The notes beneath the pieces were generated by a model that had not been told where the DNA came from, did not search any database, and was given only the letters and a program-made list of their open reading frames with translations. A stretch of DNA of 64,000 bases from Cardinalis cardinalis. Taxonomy: Eukaryota > Chordata > Aves > Passeriformes > Cardinalidae. The stretch lies in NCBI GenBank assembly GCA_014549065.1, contig JACDOX010000155.1, forward strand, positions 1 through 64,000, in the 5' to 3' direction. The translations under genes and the position numbers were made by a program. This document shows, piece after piece, positions 38,201 to 49,202 of this stretch (positions are counted from its first letter, which is position 1; the number at the start of each line of letters is the position of its first letter).

Positions 38201-40687
38201 TGGGGAGCTCCTGCAGGAGGGCACAGCTGGGGGACTGCTGTGTTTGTGGGAAGGGATGAAGCTGAAGGGATTGCTGTGTTTGTGGGAAGGGATGAAGGTG
38301 GAGGGATTGCTGTGTCTATGGGAAGGGATGAAGCTGAAGGGATTGCTGTTTATGGGAAGGGATGAAGGTGAAGGGATTGCTGTGTCTATGGGAAGGGATG
38401 AAGCTGAAGGGATTGCTGTGTTTGTGGGAAGGGATGAAGCTGAAGGGATTGCTGTGTCTATGGGAAGGGATGAAGCTGAAGGGATGGCTGTGTCTATGGG
38501 AAGATGCCCAGCAGAATCTAACCTGTCCCCAGTTTGGTAGATTGTCAGTGTCAGCTCAGAATTCCTGTAAGCCTGGAGGGCTTGGTTGCCTTGGCCTCTT
38601 TGTTATTTTTTATTCTCAAAGTATTTCTACTAATCTCTTTTAAACCTGAGCATGTTTTTTTTCTTAAACATGAATCATAGCGATGATTTCACATGTACTA
38701 AATGGTCTGCTGCAGCTTGTAATAATAAGTTGTGTGTGAATGTACTCATCTTTACAGGTTCATCTAACATGGTTACTGGGGAGACAAAAAGCTTCTTCAG
38801 TTTTGCAAAATCAGTAAGTGTCTCTGTGATGATGCTCTTTCCTCTAACTTTGGTCTTTTCTGTGGCATTTTCATTTTCATCATTTTCATTTATCTCTGCT
38901 GAGTTGTTCCTTCTGATGTTGTGGTTTTGTGCCATGTTTCCTCCTGGCAGCACAGCTGGACCAGAATTGGATCTGTGTGCGTTTCACATTGCCATTGAAA
39001 TTGTCTGTGAGTCATAGATCTCTTACACAGCTAAGTTTAGACTGCATTCTTTATTTACTTCTGGCAAAATATCACATCCATGGGTATGATTAAGTGTACC
39101 CTGAAGGGTCCTTGTATCTGAAAACACTGTCAGGACCATGCAGTGAATTAAAGGAGATGTATCTCTTAAATGGGCCTGTGTCCAGTCAGTTCCAGCTTTT
39201 CAGAAGTTTGTTCCATACAGAAAAGCATTTTTCAGTTCTCCATGTTCAAGTGACATCAAAGAGATGATGATGTGCCATTTGTTTCCTAATTGATGATGTC
39301 AACAAATTCAAAGTTCACTTTTTTTTTCTTCAGCTCACTACCACAACAGAAATCTTTGCAGAAATCCTAGAGATCAAAAGTAGGANAAATAAATCATATA
39401 AACTGCCAGCAAGAAATAAGTTAACCAGGAGTGAAAGCAATTCCTTCATCCAGGAAAAGCATAGCAAAAAGCCTTTTCTGAACATCTGTCCTGTGATCGA
39501 TTTGCCAAAATCTCATTTAGTGCTTCCAGCAACACTCTCTTCCCAAGGAGGAATTGGCTTCACAAGTCTCTGTGTAGCTGAAGACAGCAGAAGTCAGAGC
39601 AAGGAGCTCTGTGCCTCCTACATTGTTTAATGGTTGTAGTGGGAGGATCCCTGTCATTGTCACACACTTGTGACCAAAAACAAGATAATCATTGCTGTGC
39701 AGCCTTTTTACTGGTAATGTAAGAATATCCAGATGCATTTAATGTGTAGGGTAGGTTGGCCCATTGAAGAAAATTTCAGCTGAAGCCTTTTTCAGATAAT
39801 ATTGGTATTTATTGACAGAATAAATACGAATAAATTGAAGGAATAAAAAACCATGCAAATTTTGTATACAATTATAGCTAGTTTCTTTATGTAATTATGC
39901 TGCAAAATGAACTCATAAAAATTGTATGAAAATTCTAATTAAAAATTTACCCATTCAAATGAAATTTGCAGGGAAGTGGCATCTCTCACTCTCAATGATG
40001 CTCTTGGGCTAAATGAAATAAAATCCTTTCATCAGATACTGTGAGGTATGCTCAAGTGTCATAAAGATAATAATGGGTGTAAAGTAACTGGCAGCTGATA
40101 GGCAGTGCCTGGTTCCCTTGGTTCTGAGCAGAGGCATGGCCAGGAGTTGCCAGTGAACATCTGGGCACTCCAGGGGCTGTCTGGGGACAGCAGGAGAGCA
40201 GAAGGGGGAAGGAAATCCAAGCTCCTTGCTGCCAGACCCTCTTACAAACCCACATGTGTTCCCCATCCCTCTCACACCCTGAGCTCCTCCAGCCCNAGTT
40301 TGTGCTTTATTCCTGCTTGTCAGTCAGCTGCACCCTTCCTTTCCTCATCCNTAAATCAAATCCTTGCTGCTCCTCCTGGCTGCTGCTTCACGAGTCATTT
40401 ATCACATCTGCACAGCCTGCTTGCTTGTGAACTTCCCTGTACAATTCTTGAAAAATGTTTTTCTAACCATGCTGTTGTTTATTGGTTTCCAGTGGTGGCA
40501 GGTTGAGAAAGTAAATCCTATCAAGCTGTATGAGGAGAACAAAGTCATTGCTGGGTTTTCCCTGTTGAATCTACTCTTCAAACAGAATCGAGGTGGCCTG
40601 GTCAAGGGTGTGATGGACAAACTCCTAAATCTATACAACAGTAAGAAGATCAAGCCTGTGGTTGATTCATTATGGGCTTTGGAAGAG
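14056..40687 (+). CDS. VAT1L: VAT1L, vesicle amine transport 1-like (partial: coding exons 1-7)
   Basis: The coding sequence is join(14056-14285, 20578-20707, 24426-24641, 35354-35496, 37593-37696, 38758-38813, 40493-40687), 1074 bp and 358 codons. Every junction is GT-AG and the frame is kept throughout. The product matches the vertebrate VAT1L family: a zinc-independent member of the medium-chain dehydrogenase/reductase superfamily, related to quinone oxidoreductases and to VAT1. It has a GroES-like N-terminal domain (roughly residues 40-160, with P-G-F-E-C-S-G) and a Rossmann domain whose nucleotide loop is A-G-G-G-V-G-Q. Its enzymatic substrate is not established; in mammals it marks certain deep-layer projection neurons. 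The start has an optimal context (CCGCCATGG). The C-terminal ~60 residues, which follow ...ALEE in relatives, were not found in the window. One ambiguous base falls in codon 46 (NTG: Leu, Met or Val). Confidence 0.96.
14286..20577 (+). other. VAT1L: VAT1L intron 1
   Basis: A 6.3-kb intron with a GTCC donor and a TTTTACAG acceptor. Its first ~650 bp belong to the CpG island and include the 49-bp minisatellite. The rest is ordinary AT-rich sequence with chance frames of up to about 154 codons. A long pyrimidine tract with AG at 15262 resembles an acceptor, but joining exon 1 to it would create an immediate TGA, so I do not call an exon. Confidence 0.9.
14361..14739 (+). repeat. 49-bp GC-rich minisatellite, eight copies
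   Basis: Units begin GTGCCCCGGGCCGGGCATCC and start at 14361, 14411, 14460, 14509, 14558, 14607, 14656 and 14705. The inner copies are identical apart from two n calls at the unit junctions (14410, 14459). The first and last copies share an extra C in the C-run, and the last copy is cut at about 35 bp. The array starts 76 bp after the exon 1 donor. It accounts for the long frames across 13.8-15.0 kb on both strands. Confidence 0.97.
20578..20707 (+). CDS. VAT1L: VAT1L coding exon 2
   Basis: 130 bp, acceptor TTTTACAG|T, donor GAG|GTAATA. It encodes residues 77-120, including G-L-N-F-I-D-L-M-V-R-Q-G and P-G-F-E-C-S-G-I-V, the GroES-like substrate domain. No zinc-binding Cys/His set is present, in keeping with zinc-independent quinone oxidoreductase relatives. 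It ends in phase 0. Confidence 0.96.
20708..24425 (+). other. VAT1L: VAT1L intron 2
   Basis: A 3.7-kb intron, donor GTAATA, acceptor TTGTTTGTAG. Chance frames only; no repeat recognised with confidence. Confidence 0.9.
24426..24641 (+). CDS. VAT1L: VAT1L coding exon 3
   Basis: 216 bp, phase 0 at both ends. It encodes residues 121-192, from I-G-D-R-V-M-A-F-V-N-Y through F-S-E-A-A-A-F-P-M-N-F-V-T-A-Y to V-H-S-A-G-G-G-V. It covers the end of the GroES-like domain and the first strand and glycine loop of the Rossmann fold. The donor is GTG|GTAAGC. Confidence 0.97.
27375..27838 (-). repeat. Passerine-type ERV LTR, antisense in VAT1L intron 3
   Basis: The + strand runs from TGTGAGGTCCCCAGG to ...GCCATGATAACA, so it has TG/CA termini. 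It includes the blocks ACTAAAACTATACTAAAG, CATCAGAAGGCTAG and AATCAAAGATGCACCT, which I recognise as a common passerine LTR with its normal orientation on the minus strand. The segment where such LTRs carry an AT-rich TTTATT-containing stretch is here a GATAT microsatellite. I could not find a target-site duplication, and the precise family name needs a repeat library. Confidence 0.75.
27424..27545 (+). repeat. GATAT pentanucleotide microsatellite
   Basis: About 24 GATAT/ATATG units, broken by one AT insertion near 27444 and one CGCTA variant near 27531. It lies inside the LTR. The repeating minus-strand frame S-Y-H-I-I is an artefact of this repeat. Confidence 0.97.
32166..32295 (+). mobile_element. 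CR1 LINE 3' tail, plus strand
   Basis: A short 5'-truncated CR1: GTGTGGATGTGGCACTTCAG, then GGACTTGATGGTCTTAGAGGTC, ending with two copies of the terminal octamer (ATTCTGTG type). About 130 bp, in the same orientation as VAT1L, in intron 3. Confidence 0.88.
35354..35496 (+). CDS. VAT1L: VAT1L coding exon 4
   Basis: 143 bp, acceptor TTTGCAG|GGT, donor AG|GTAATT. It encodes residues 193-239 and two bases of codon 240: G-Q-A-V-A-Q-L-C, then V-F-G-T-A-S-S-F-K-H-E-A and D-R-N-A-D-Y-V-Q-E-V-K. It completes the Rossmann glycine loop begun in exon 3 and supplies the second strand of the nucleotide-binding fold. Confidence 0.97.
35497..37592 (+). other. VAT1L: VAT1L intron 4
   Basis: 2.1 kb, donor GTAATT, acceptor CTTGTTTCAG. 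Chance frames only. Confidence 0.9.
37593..37696 (+). CDS. VAT1L: VAT1L coding exon 5
   Basis: 104 bp, acceptor TTTCAG|A, donor TATG|GTGAGT. It completes Arg-240 and encodes I-S-A-D-G-V-D-I-V-L-D-C-L-C-G through L-K-P-L-G-T-Y-I-L-Y, ending one base into the next Gly codon. The D-I-V-L-D segment is typical of the MDR Rossmann domain. Confidence 0.97.
37697..38757 (+). other. VAT1L: VAT1L intron 5
   Basis: 1.06 kb, donor GTGAGT, acceptor CTTTACAG. It holds the 36-bp tandem repeat. Confidence 0.9.
38234..38504 (+). repeat. 36-bp tandem repeat, about eight copies
   Basis: Unit ATTGCTGTGTTTGTGGGAAG followed by GGATGAAGCTGAAGGG. Copies start at 38234, 38270, 38306, 38342 (34 bp, two bases missing), 38376, 38412, 38448 and 38484 (partial). 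TTTG/TCTA and AAGCTG/AAGGTG variants alternate between copies. Because 36 is a multiple of three, long frames run through the array in two phases; the switch at the 34-bp copy shows that no frame is under selection. Confidence 0.96.
38758..38813 (+). CDS. VAT1L: VAT1L coding exon 6
   Basis: A 56-bp exon, acceptor TTTACAG|GT, donor TCA|GTAAGT. It encodes the end of Gly-275 and S-S-N-M-V-T-G-E-T-K-S-F-F-S-F-A-K-S, ending in phase 0. The sequence is strongly characteristic of VAT1L. Confidence 0.96.
38814..40492 (+). other. VAT1L: VAT1L intron 6
   Basis: 1.7 kb, donor GTAAGT, acceptor TGGTTTCCAG. Chance frames only; a small TTTTCAT-rich patch near 38870. Confidence 0.9.
40493..40687 (+). CDS. 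VAT1L: VAT1L coding exon 7
   Basis: 195 bp, acceptor TTCCAG|TGG, donor GAG|GTAGGA, phase 0 at both ends. It encodes residues 294-358: W-W-Q-V-E-K-V-N-P-I-K-L-Y-E-E-N-K-V, then G-F-S-L-L-N-L-L-F-K-Q, then K-I-K-P-V-V-D-S-L-W-A-L-E-E. In relatives this is followed by a V-K-E-A-M-Q-R-I-H segment and an acidic C-terminal tail, neither of which is found in the rest of the window. Confidence 0.97.
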
Positions 40688-43600
40688 GTAGGAGTCCTCA
40701 TTTTGAAAATTCTGAAAAATATGCACTTTTAGAGGTAAAATCATATTTAAGCATGTTTTCTAGTTATTAATGTGTTCTGCTTTTTAGTGTGTGCCTAAGC
40801 TGCCTCTAGAGCCCCTGCTACTTGTAAAATCCAAGATCTAGAGTTATCCACATATTTCTCTACTAAGTATATATTTATTGAAAATGCTAATAATAAATGT
40901 GTTTTTTCGACCTTAGAAAATGTTCTTTTTCCTAAGTGCATGAAGCACATGACTAACAAGTGCAGAGTGAAATGCAAACAATGGAATTGAAAATAAGTTA
41001 GATTTTTTCCCCTCAGAATGCATTTTAATACAGAAGCTTTAGTTTCAGGGCCACAGTTGTGCTAGCAAACCTTGGAAGTTTGCAGGTTTTCTGGCAGTTA
41101 TTGAAAACGTGTCAAAGACAAATCAGAACTCCCTTTCAATGTAAGTTGCAGTTGTGGATTGTGGATTTCTTACGGTTCTTTTTTGAATTCCTCTAGTTGT
41201 TCAGCTCTCCTTAAAGATATGCAAAGAAACCAANGTGCTGCCAGCCTGGGCAGTTCCAAACCCCTTGTTCCAAGTGCTCTTTGAGACATTTATAGTTATG
41301 CTGGTGAAGGAAGAGAAGTATTTTTGGAGGTGTGAACAGAAATTACCATATGAAGAAGCAACACAATTATAGAGCAGCAGCAGATTAATACTCATGGTTT
41401 CTGTGTCTGTGAAGTGCACTGAGCCTGGCACATCTCTTGGGATGTGTCTGTGGTAGCTCTGCTGAGTGGGGTTGTGTCTGGAGTGTTGCATTTCACTGTT
41501 CAGAGGGTGCTGCAACAAAATCCTGTCTGTGGTGGAACAGAGTAGGTGGTGTGACCGTGGGGGAATAGTGAGCGCCACCAGGCTCAGCCCGTGAGCAGTG
41601 CTGTGTTTTACTAGGATTGGGGCTGCCCTGTGAGCTCTTTTCTGAGCCCAGCATGTCNTGTGCTGTCCCTGCAAGTGCCCCAGTGCATCCCAGGGTGACA
41701 CTTCAGGTGGCAGAGCTGCAAAGGGTCCAGCCCCTGTGGGGACAGCTTCCCCAGGACCCCCTTCTCTTCCCCTGAAAGGTCTGCCTGAGGCCACAGTGCC
41801 ACCAGGAGCACCCAGGGACACTGGGGCTGGCACTGGGGNCACTGAGGGGCTCTCCTTGGCACCCACCTGCTCCAGGAATGTCAGATGTTGGGATAAAGAG
41901 CAGCTGCTCAGGCAAGACCAAATCCTGTGCAGAGCAGTATGAACCAGAAATGGGATCAGATTCATGGTTTTGATGTGTCTTTTTGAATTTAATTATTAAG
42001 TAAGCTTATGAAGGAGCTTAAAAACGTAAGTGGCACAGGTCTCTAGACAGGCATTCTGCAATTTGTTCATGTAAAATACATGCTTTTCATGTACTGGTGA
42101 GTAAGAGAAGGATAATTAAAATAGTAACAACAGCTTATGCAATACTTGATTGAGGACATGCCATAACATGAAAAATTACACATGGCAGGCTGATCTCAAT
42201 AGTCAGCATGATGGGAATTTGCTGGGAGACTTCTGTTTGATAACATTTCATCTAACATTTGGCAGTAGCCTGCACCATCCCCACCAGTAGATTGTGATAT
42301 GTGTAAATACATCTGTTGTAAAGCACAGTCTGGAAACTCCAGCTCATTTGTCACACCTGCTGGCTTTCCATGAGCTCTCTGGAACTGGCAGAGGAACTGG
42401 CTGGCTGTACCTTAAGGGATGTGGTAGTGCAAGAGTTGTTTATTTGATTGCAAAGTATTNCTGAAATATTACTCATCCAGGGCATTATCATTTTTGGGGT
42501 ATATTTTTGTGGACATAAAAGTAACATAAGGCTGACTCTCAAATTAATATGATACACAGAGAATGTGTCATAGCTGAGGACTAAAGACAACTAGACTGAA
42601 GAAAGGTTGGTGCATTTCTGTTCTGTTTTGGTAGGTTTTCATTTTTAATTCCTGACCTTGAACATCTCCTTTCAGAGGTGGACATTTGATTGTTTTTCAC
42701 TTCCTGTTGGGTAAGCTTGATGAGCTCCAAATGTCCACTTTATTTGCCTTCTCCCAGTAGGCTTCANTAGAGACTAAACCAACATATGACCAACTTTTAC
42801 CAGGTTTCCTAAGGAAACTGCCTGACCCATAAGAGCACTGAGAATGTGCATTAACTAGAGAGTGGCAGAAAGGGGGACTCCCTGCATGGCATTTGAAAAT
42901 GAATGGCTGATTANTTTTCTGTGGAGGAATATTGCCTTTTCCAGGGCTTGTGGGGGAATTCATGCATCCCTTGTCTAGCAGTTCTACCTTAGAGGTTATC
43001 CTGAATCCAGTCAGAGACATTCAGAATGAAAATATTGTAAGGAAAATTCTCAAAGGAGCCTTCACCATGGGACACCCTTCCAAAAGTTTTATTTTAAATA
43101 CCTGAATGTACCATCACATGCATAATAGGTTTGATCTCTGTATGAAAGGCATATCCCAGCACATCCCTTCAGTTCTCTTTATTCACTCTGCATCTGCATT
43201 TGTTTTCATTTATTCCTTTGTGAAGGTATCAATTCACACATTAATGCAGACTCTCTAAAGCCAACNTGGAAGACACCTGGTTTTGTCCCAAAGCTGTGTC
43301 ACAGTACAAATTCTGCTCTTTTCAGTCCTGTATCAGTTTCCATCCATGTATCAGAGCAGAGGACAATGAGTTATATGCACAGGGTGTTCCCCTTTGCTGC
43401 TCAAGGCTGGTTTCCTTGCATGATGATCCCAAAACTGAGGGCTTTGTGTTCCAGTGCATGTGAGAACAGCCAGAGACAGGCTTTGTGTCAGGTTACATCA
43501 GTCTTCATGAAGTGTAAAAAAAAATANTTCATTTTTCTAAAAGCCTGGTATGGTTCCTTGAACAGCATTTATTTCTTAATAATTTCTGCAGGAGCACANA

Positions 43601-46600
43601 GTTTGAATTTTAAAGAATATACTGATGAGAGAATATTGTAATGGCAATTTCGAGTGGCAATAATACAGAACTTAGAGAAAGTTATTAGATTCCCATTTGC
43701 CTATTATGCAGTTTGTGTTAATGATGTCCAGTTGATGGTCAAATTATTTTATAGCTAGAACTGCTCAGAAATCATTAGATNGACTTAATTTGATACTGTT
43801 CCTGTTGAACCATGAAGGTTTGCCTGAGTGTCCATGAGATCATTCTCATTGGGATAGAAACCCTTCAAGTGTCCTCCTTTCTGTGCTTTAGGGCTGCATC
43901 CAAAGGCCACAAAGTCTGGGGAAGGATTCCTGCTTGCAGTGGCCTTTGTTCTAGGATAAGCATTGCCCTGCCTCTTCAGGGCAGGCTGCTTGGACAAATG
44001 TGCCAACTGACTGAAAAGAGGAACTTAGAAGTGACTCAGTTTTCCTCAGTGCATCAGATTACTGCTGACACAAGGGAGCTCTGGACCCAGACTCTTGACT
44101 GCTGCTGTGGAGCAAAACTCTTTGTATTGCTGTGTTAGCTGCTGCTTTTGTTTGGGAAGGGTAATTTTAATCTCAAACTTACATCCATAAATCCCAGTAA
44201 AGCCAAGTCTTGTCTCAAGTAGGCAATTAGAACCACTTTATTGTGGAAAAGTAAGAAGGATTTAACTAAAAGTGACAGTAACAAAATCCACAGATACTTT
44301 AAAATGGAAATANAACTTGGGAATTGCTCATCATGAGATGAATGAAGTCATACAATAAATTAGCTGCTGGTGAGATATCTTGCTGCTTTGCAACTATTTG
44401 TTTATGCATTCAAGTGTTTAAAAGATGAGATGATTTGTAGTGGCACATGCTTAAAATGCTGCTCTCTAGTAAAAAGCTGATTGTCTGGCAGGATTGCATT
44501 TCATTACAAATAGAGTTTAAAACAGAATTTGTATTCAGCGAATATTTTTTGATCTTTTTAGTTGTTTCTTGGTTAGTGNCTATTTACCACTCGTCTTCAT
44601 TCTGATTAATTTGTACTGTGCAGTTATGCATTAGCATCCTCCTGAGGGTCTGTGAGTATTTGGCTTTACACAGTAGTCAATTAGTAAGCAGGATGAAAAC
44701 TGACAGTTCTCAAAAAAACCTAGTGTGTTGAATAAAAACATGCACNTTGCCCTTTTCTATTAAAATTCTGTGGTCTTCATCTCTTTAGAGTTGCAAAAAA
44801 AAAATTATGTTCAAGGTAGATTGACACAGNGGTTATATGTGCCGCCTTTGGTGATTTACAGCAGTCAAAGTTAGCACTGAGCATGTGTAAAACAAACCTC
44901 ACAAATTCCTGCACAGGAACTGCCAGTCATGGTCAAAGTCATCAAAATATCTGGGACACCTTTCCCTTTACCTGAAGCTGCCTGTTTCAAAAGGGACTCT
45001 CAGCAGTCAGAAGTTTCAGACTTGGGCATTTTGATCCATGTGGGTGAGGAGTGAGATTATGGAAAAACGTCCTGCCCACAGGTCTGTGCCATGTCCCAAA
45101 GGCTTCACTGCATTCCTCNCTCCGAGGGTTTGAGGCAGTGCCTGCTATGGAGCAGTGATGGCACCAAAGGCTCCTGCTGCCTTAGGGTCAGCAAGAGTGA
45201 TGAGACACCACAACCTGTGCAATAGAGTTGTTATTTACTCTTAAAAAGTAAGAGGGTGATGTGATCGTGTCCTGGCACAAAGTATGCATGTCACCAGGCG
45301 TCACTGCTTTGTAGTGATCATGCAATAATGCCTTTAGCAGCACCTCACTTAGTGAACATGCCAAAAGCATGGCCCAGACCAGGAGTACACCATGGCACTC
45401 AGCTGTGATCAAAATCAGTGGAATTGAGNCACTAAATATTACAGATCATTATATGACTCTCAGAGAGCTCTAGTGACTGTGCCTTGTGGTCAGTACATAG
45501 AATATTTTTAACTNGTAAGAGCCCTGCACCTTAATTTAGTTTATAATGAACACTGCACTGACTCAGTGGGGTTTTTTTGGCTGAATAATTATGAGAGATC
45601 TCCCTGTACGGTTTGTATTATTTTTCCTTTGTGTGCAAATAACACTGATAGATAATGCAGAGAACAGATTCATGTGAGGACAGCAACAGATGAGAAAATG
45701 TGCCTTTTAAAGGAATTACTGTATCAGTAGGNCTGGCTGTAAATATAGTGATTATCTAAGTGAGATTTCCTGCTCCTGAAGCTTTTCTCTGGTGGTTTGC
45801 TAAGGAAACCCAAGCTGTGTTTAAGAACCTGAAGCTAAAGGAATGCAGTGCCACTGATCACATTCCAGTGACNTTATAGAGTACCTGCTGGTACAAAAAT
45901 TCCCTGTAAAAGGCACATTTCATCATAGGTAGCTGTTCTCACACTCCTTGTTCTCTGCATTAGCTATCAGTGCTGTTAGCAGGCAAAGAGCAGGAACCCT
46001 ACTGTAAGATTACAGCTTTATTGAGTCCCAGTCCAGTGACAAGACCTGGATGAAGGAACATTTTCCATACAGAATTTATGGCACGTTTTGGGGAGGGCAA
46101 AGCAACCACAGTATGTCTGGTTTTAGCACTGCTCACTGGCTTCNAAGGGTTCAGGTACTGTGAACCTGTGTTTTTCCACTGAACTCATCCTCTCCTATAA
46201 ATTACCACCTGAGTGCAGGCTGTTAAATATCAGCAATATCATTATTTGAGAGGCAGGGGGATGGGAAACCTCAAACCCATGATAGCAGAATAATAACAGT
46301 GAACCCCCTAAAGGAGAGACTTTAATTTCATCAAAAGCTATTTATGCATTTCTGTGATCTTGGCTTCAGGGCAAAAAGCCTGCCATGTATCACTGGAGTG
46401 AGACCTAGAGAAAATTGACCCATTAGTTACTTTTAATGTAGAAAGAGAGCAATCTAATAATACCAGATTGGGCTGGTATCTTGTTAGGAATACTAAATAC
46501 CATCCCAGGTCTAATTTTTTNCCTAATACTTACAATGTCATAATAATGTGTGCAGGTTTTTTTGTCTCTCCTGCTTGATGAAAACATTCTCCAGCAGAAC

Positions 46601-47321
46601 AAATTATGCCTTTTTTGAAGTCAAGGACTTCTACAGTGTTTATTCTTCAGGGTATACAAAACAACAGAGTACCACAATAAAAGTGGAAGTAAATTTATAA
46701 CCAAAATAATAACCCACTCTGAAACACAGAAAAGATTAATTTTTTCATAAGCATAAAACAATTTACTTTGCAGTCCTGTGGTGTCGAAGGAGGGAAGTGC
46801 AGCTCATTCTGTGAAACCTCCCACGGGCTTGGCAGTGTCTGTGCTGTGCTTGCTCCTCCAGCAGCACAGAGCAGACTCTGCTTGTTTCAGTATTTCTTTG
46901 ACAGAACAACTTTGCAGTTATTCATGAGCAGCTTTCCTGATGGACAGGTGTAAACTCTGCAGATATCCTGGCCTCTGATGCTGCCTTGGAACTCTCTTTG
47001 TTCTTCATCTGACTGGATGAAATAAATTCTTGTAGCTCAAAGTAAATTTCGATGCTTTTTCTGTTCATCACCATTGTTTCCTTGTACACACACAGGTCTA
47101 ACACAAGCTTAATACAAGATATCAAAGCACACAAAAATGGATGGAGCTGTGTCTGACTGATGTAACAGGCTTGAAAATGGAGATGTGGGGAAAGCAGATG
47201 AGGAACAAAACTTGAGTAATTCAGGGCAGCTTGATTTCTGTGTTCATAAACAAATTATACACAGAGGCCAAATATCTTTCAAAGATATTAGAAAGAAAGA
47301 CCATATCTTTCAAATGTGGGG

Positions 47322-47688
47322 CATCTCAGCCTCATGGAAAGGTTTGGGTTGGTACAAGACTTTAAAGTTCATCTCACTTCACCTCCTCCCACTGTCCCAG
47401 GCTGCTCCAGCCCCAGTGTCCAGCCTGGCCTTGGGCACTGCCAGGGATCCAGGGGCAGCCCCAGCTGCTCTGGGCACCCTGTGCCAGGGCTGCCCACCCT
47501 GCAGGGAACAATTCCTCATTGCCAAGATCCCACCCAGCCCTGCCCTCTGGCACTGGAGCCATTCCCTGGCTCCTGTCCCTCCGTGCCTTGTCCCCAGCCC
47601 CTCTCCAGCTCTCTTGGAGCCCCTTCAGGCACTGGAAGGGGCTCTGAGCTCTCCCTGGAGCCTCCTCTTCTCCAGGCTAAGGGGAAAG
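47322..47688 (-). mobile_element. CR1 LINE 3' region, minus strand
   Basis: The + strand reads as the reverse complement of a CR1 tail: GGAAAGGTTTGGGTTGG, then CCTGGCCTTGGGCACTGCCAG, CTCTGGGCACCCTGTGCCAG, and CCTCTTCTCCAGGCTAAG. The copy is diverged and unusually GC-rich, and its terminal octamers are eroded. The 193- and 142-codon + frames over it are repeat artefacts. Confidence 0.92.
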
Positions 47689-48580
47689 CTATTCCACCTG
47701 AATTTTACCTTGCTAACATTAAATATAATGAACACAAATTCTAAAGGAATGAAAACTGGGCCATGAGTAAGGTGATCTTTAATTTAGGCTTGGCAAAGAT
47801 TTTTTTCCCAAGATGTCTATCTGAAATAAATATTAATTAAAANTCAAAATTATTTTGTTGTTGTATGCTTAGATGGATGAAACATATTTTGGAAGTACTG
47901 GAGATTAATTAGTTATTGCAATTTTTTTCCCTCTAAAACATTCTGTATACCTGACTATGGGAACTTTGCTGCTCTTGNGTGAATTATTAAGTTCCTACAA
48001 AGTGCCTATAAAATTTCATTTGCTTTTCTTATGCATTTAATTCTGTTAAACAGGACTTCATGTTACTTCATAATTCATTCTACCCTTCCTACCACTATCA
48101 GGAAGCAATAGCATAACCCAGTAGTCTTTTTAGATTCACACACTGTTGATGGCAATGGTTATGATTTCATTAAAAACCAGGGATAGAAACAAGACAAGAC
48201 TTTGATATAGGCATGGTGGCTCTGTAATAAGGCCTCAGATACACGACATTAACTGTGATTACCACAAAATCTGATTGGGTAAATGAGCTGTTTTAGGAAA
48301 CTCAGACTTGTTAAGTATGTAAGCAGAAGTCAATTCTTTTCAATTGCTCTATATTATTCATAAANACTGTATGCAATTCAAGCTACATGAAAGGAATTTA
48401 ATTAGACAAGTAATTTATTTCTGCTCTATGCTTTCTAGCATTTCTTTTATAGCCTCTGAAATTTAGCTTGTTTTCTCTAGCCTGCTAGTTAAATACCTGT
48501 ATTTAAAGAACAACCTAGAGTCTTCAGAATGTTCCTCTGCACACAGTGAGCACATCTGTGCTGTAATACCCATTTAGTAG

Positions 48581-48585
48581 ATGAA
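48581..48585. repeat. Target-site duplication, left copy (ATGAA)
   Basis: The five bases ATGAA directly precede the LTR and recur directly after it at 49198-49202. Confidence 0.8.
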
Positions 48586-49197
48586 TGTGAAAAACGCCAA
48601 TCACTTGTTTTTAAAATTTTAAAAGTTTAATAGTAATAAAATGTTTATAAAAATAGTAATACAGTTAGAGTAATAATAATTTGGACANTTTGAATTAGGA
48701 CAATATGAGACAACAAATACAAAGAGTTACNGACATCTGNGTACCTTTTTCTGGGCAGCACGAGCNCGAAAAAGGACCCATGTTAACAAAGGATTAACCC
48801 TTAAAAGCAATAGCCTGTTGCATATTCATACACCTCATCCATGATNCATAAATTCCATTCAAACACAGNATTCTGTCTGGTCATGTCAACTNCTTCCTAT
48901 GAATCCCAACAGNGCCTTTGAGGCNGGAAGAAGTTCATTTCTCCTGATAAGAGGGCAATAAATTCTTTTTCTCTGGAAGATTCAGGTGTCCTGTGGCTGC
49001 TATCTCGCTGNGAGTCCTTTCTTTAAAAAAAGTATCCTACAGAGCATCGTTTCTATTTTAACAATTTTTATAAACCAAAACTGTATTTAANACACTACTT
49101 AAGAGAATTAATACAGCATTACTTTCTAAAACAACACATATANTATTCATTTTAATATTTGCGAAAAGCCAATCACAAAATACGTGCATTTTTCACA
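48586..49197. repeat. Solo LTR of a passerine-type ERV (612 bp)
   Basis: It begins TGTGAAAAACGCC and ends GCATTTTTCACA, giving 9-bp terminal inverted repeats (TGTGAAAAA/TTTTTCACA). A perfect 5-bp duplication (ATGAA) flanks it, a length usual for ERVL-like and some other avian ERVs. Interior blocks such as GTTAACAAAGGATTAACCC and AATACAGCATTACTTTC resemble a young, abundant songbird LTR group; I cannot name the family with certainty. No internal retroviral sequence adjoins it, so it is a solo LTR left by recombination. Twelve n calls fall inside. An AATAAA at about 48958 suggests + orientation but is not decisive. Confidence 0.9.
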
Positions 49198-49202
49198 ATG
49201 AA
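49198..49202. repeat. Target-site duplication, right copy (ATGAA)
   Basis: Matches 48581-48585 exactly, fixing the LTR edges. Confidence 0.8.

Noticed and set aside
38133..38643. Repetitive-protein gene in the 36-bp array
   Set aside because: It is intronic in VAT1L and the phase changes within the array. The frames are open only because the unit is a multiple of three without a stop.
47185..47766. 193-codon plus-strand frame
   Set aside because: Most of it overlaps a minus-strand CR1 tail.
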